DNA of 14,675 nt from Clostridia bacterium (GTDB lineage Bacteria > Bacillota > Clostridia > Oscillospirales > CAG-272): contig JAFOAB010000169.1 in assembly GCA_017382555.1 (NCBI GenBank), forward strand, positions 1 to 14,675, in the 5' to 3' direction. Below are positions 12,743-14,675 of this stretch, in pieces (within the stretch, counting starts at the first letter, position 1; every line of letters begins with the position of its first letter). Made by a program: the position numbers and the translations under genes. The notes beneath the pieces are model-generated. The model did no database searches, was not told the DNA's origin, and worked only from the letters and a program-made list of their open reading frames with translations.

Positions 12743-14416
12743 ATGGCAAAAAAGACAAAACAGAAGCTTAAGATTATGGCTCTTGGCGGTCTCGGCGAGA
12801 TCGGCAAGAATATGACCGTGCTTGAATACGGCAACGATATTATTATCATAGACTGCGGTATCGCATTCCCCGACGAGGATATGCCCGGTGTTGACCTCGT
12901 TATCCCGGATATTACTTATCTTGAGGAAAATGAGGATAAGATACGCGGAATCCTGCTCACCCACGGACACGAGGATCACGTCGGCGCTATTCCCTACGTG
13001 CTTCGCTCCATTGATGCACCCATTTACGGCACACGCCTTACCCTCGGAATCGTGGAAAAGAAGCTCTCCGAGCACCGTCTGCCCTATGACCCCGACCTCG
13101 TTTGCGTTAACGCAGGCGATACGCTTCAGCTTGGTGTATTCAGCGCAGAGTTTATCCGCGTTAACCACTCCATTGCGGATGCGTGCTGTATTGCGGTAAA
13201 GACTCCCGTCGGTACCGTTGTTCACAGCGGTGACTTCAAGCTTGATCTTACCCCCATTGACGGCAAGATGATGGACCTCACCCGCCTCGGTGAGATCGGT
13301 AATCGCGGTGTACTTCTGCTTATGTGCGAGTCCACAAACGCAGAGCGCCCCGGCTTTACCCCCTCCGAGAAGAAGGTTGGTCAGTCACTTACCAGCATCT
13401 TTGAGAAGAATTCCGATAAGCGTATCGTTATCGCAACCTTCTCCTCCAACGTTCACCGCGTTCAGCAAATCATCGACACCAGCGCAAAGTACGGCAGAAA
13501 GGTTGCCGTAACGGGCCGCAGTATGATAAACATCGTCGGTGCCGCTGTGGAGCTTGGCTATATGAACGTTCCCGACGGAGTGCTTATCGACATCAACGAG
13601 ATAAAGAAGTATAAGCCCGATCAGCTTACCCTTATTACCACGGGTAGTCAGGGCGAGCCTATGTCCGCGCTTTCCCGTATGGCAAGCAACGAGCACGACA
13701 GGGTAACGCTTACCTCAAGCGACCTCGTCGTTATCAGCGCAAACGCCATCCCCGGCAACGAAAAGCTTGTCGGTAACGTAATCAACTCCCTGCTCTCCCG
13801 CGGCGTTAACGTGCTTTACGACGCAGTTGCGGACGTTCACGTTTCCGGCCACGCTTGTCAGGAGGAGCTGAAGCTTATGCACGCGCTTCTCCGCCCCAAG
13901 TTCTTTATACCGATACACGGCGAATACCGCCACCTTATAAACCACAAAAAGCTTGCGGAATTTATGGGTATGCCCGAAAATCATATTCTTATCTCCGACA
14001 TCGGCAAGGTTATTGAGGTGGATAAGGACAGCATGCGCTTTAACGGCACCGTTCCCAGCGGCAAGCTGCTTGTCGATGGTTTTGGAGTCGGAGACGTCGG
14101 CAACATCGTTCTGCGCGACAGAAAGCATCTCTCGCAGGACGGACTCGTTGTTGTCGTTGCATCCGTGGATATGGAGCAGAGGCTCCTTATCAGCGGTCCC
14201 GATATCGTCAGCCGCGGATTTGTTTACGTACGCGAATCCGAGGAGCTGATGGAGGAGACCCGTCAGGTTGCGCTCAACGCTATCGAAAATTGCCTTGATC
14301 GCAACGTATCCGATTGGATGGAAATGAAGGGCAAGCTTCGCGATGATATTGCACGCTTTATAAGCAAGGAAACGAAGCGCAAGCCTATGATACTTCCCAT
14401 AATTATGAGTGTATAA
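12743..14416 (+). CDS. rnj: Ribonuclease J
   Basis: A 557-residue RNase J of the beta-CASP metallo-beta-lactamase family, a 5'-3' exonuclease and endonuclease for mRNA decay and rRNA maturation in Firmicutes. The metal ligands are all present: H74-x-H76-x-D78-H79, H142 (V-N-H-S), D164 (V-V-H-S-G-D) and H392 (I-P-I-H-G-E). The first three sites match B. subtilis RNase J1 numbering. The beta-CASP region includes A-T-F-S-S-N-V-H-R and T-T-G-S-Q-G-E-P-M-S-A-L. The C-terminal domain ends K-R-K-P-M-I-L-P. The start is the ATG at 12743 with AAAGGAG at 12731-12737; an in-frame ATG at 12710 has no such site and would add a non-family leader. No convincing promoter lies between the terminator at 12556 and this start. 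I cannot decide between J1 and J2 since only one copy is visible. The next gene starts 11 bp downstream. Confidence 0.97.
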   Translation: MAKKTKQKLKIMALGGLGEIGKNMTVLEYGNDIIIIDCGIAFPDEDMPGVDLVIPDITYLEENEDKIRGILLTHGHEDHVGAIPYVLRSIDAPIYGTRLTLGIVEKKLSEHRLPYDPDLVCVNAGDTLQLGVFSAEFIRVNHSIADACCIAVKTPVGTVVHSGDFKLDLTPIDGKMMDLTRLGEIGNRGVLLLMCESTNAERPGFTPSEKKVGQSLTSIFEKNSDKRIVIATFSSNVHRVQQIIDTSAKYGRKVAVTGRSMINIVGAAVELGYMNVPDGVLIDINEIKKYKPDQLTLITTGSQGEPMSALSRMASNEHDRVTLTSSDLVVISANAIPGNEKLVGNVINSLLSRGVNVLYDAVADVHVSGHACQEELKLMHALLRPKFFIPIHGEYRHLINHKKLAEFMGMPENHILISDIGKVIEVDKDSMRFNGTVPSGKLLVDGFGVGDVGNIVLRDRKHLSQDGLVVVVASVDMEQRLLISGPDIVSRGFVYVRESEELMEETRQVALNAIENCLDRNVSDWMEMKGKLRDDIARFISKETKRKPMILPIIMSV

Positions 14417-14427
14417 GGAGAAAAACA

Positions 14428-14675
14428 ATGGTTAAGCACATTCTTGTATGGAAATTAAAGCCCGAGCTTACAGCAGACGAAAAGACCGACGCGCTTGCAA
14501 AGGCAAAAAAGGAGCTTGAGGCACTTGTTGGCGTTGTTCCCGGCCTTTTGAAGCTTGAGGTTATCACCAATCCCCTCGCATCCTCCACGGGTGATATGCT
14601 GCTCTATTCCGAGCTTGAAAGCGCAGAGGCGCTTGCAGGTTATCAGGTGCATCCCGCACACGTTGCCGCCGCAAC
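14428..14675 (+). CDS. Dabb (stress-responsive A/B barrel) domain protein, cut by window end
   Basis: The first 82 codons of an open frame that runs off the window. The start is an ATG with AAGGAG at 14415-14420, overlapping the RNase J stop. The opening M-V-K-H-I-L-V-W-K-L, the helix rich in Ala/Lys/Glu, the V-P-G-L-L-K-L-E-V strand, D-M-L-L-Y-S-E-L and the Y-Q-V-H-P-A-H motif are typical of the small (about 100-residue) Dabb ferredoxin-like dimeric barrel family. Members are linked to stress response in plants, and bacterial ones are mostly uncharacterised. Nearly the whole domain is visible. It probably shares a transcript with RNase J. Confidence 0.88.
   Translation, partial: MVKHILVWKLKPELTADEKTDALAKAKKELEALVGVVPGLLKLEVITNPLASSTGDMLLYSELESAEALAGYQVHPAHVAAA

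Overview
The window looks like a chromosomal segment of an anaerobic, low-to-mid GC Firmicute of the class Clostridia, probably an uncultured gut lineage known only from metagenomes. The grounds are the AddB/AddA pair (the Firmicute counterpart of RecBCD), RNase J with B. subtilis-like catalytic spacing, a SpoVT/AbrB-type regulator with a C-terminal zinc ribbon, a DUF5685 / J-protein / membrane-protein gene set, AGGAGG ribosome binding sites and sigma-A type promoters. No phage, transposase, CRISPR, tRNA or rRNA gene was seen.

Layout. Positions 1-142 are a perfect 142-bp inverted repeat centred on a terminator hairpin. It mirrors the 3' end of a minus-strand Cys-rich lipoprotein gene (104-1186) and probably marks a contig end. 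Divergent from the lipoprotein, a three-gene operon runs rightward: a short QueG-like double [4Fe-4S] protein (1319-2164), addB (2167-5418) and addA (5418-8960), with a 2-bp gap and then a 1-bp overlap. AddB and AddA form the helicase-nuclease that processes DNA double-strand breaks for recombination.

A second operon (9064-11084) holds a DUF5685 protein, a J-domain/TPR protein with a Cys-rich tail, and a polytopic membrane protein; it ends in a bidirectional terminator. DUF5685 carries two Asp-rich motifs about 100 residues apart, which resemble the metal-binding motifs of class I isoprenoid synthases. This is the most intriguing uncharacterised module here.

Facing it on the minus strand are an AbrB-like regulator (11623-11871) and a LURP-one-related protein (11124-11594). 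The regulator has a strong promoter and a hairpin or operator at the transcription start.

A small membrane-anchored protein (12079-12354) comes next. It is followed by a gene-free stretch of about 390 bp that contains a strong promoter, a structured RNA region with an intrinsic terminator (a small RNA or an attenuating leader) and an imperfect palindromic dispersed-repeat element. RNase J (12743-14416) and a truncated Dabb-domain gene (from 14428) close the window.
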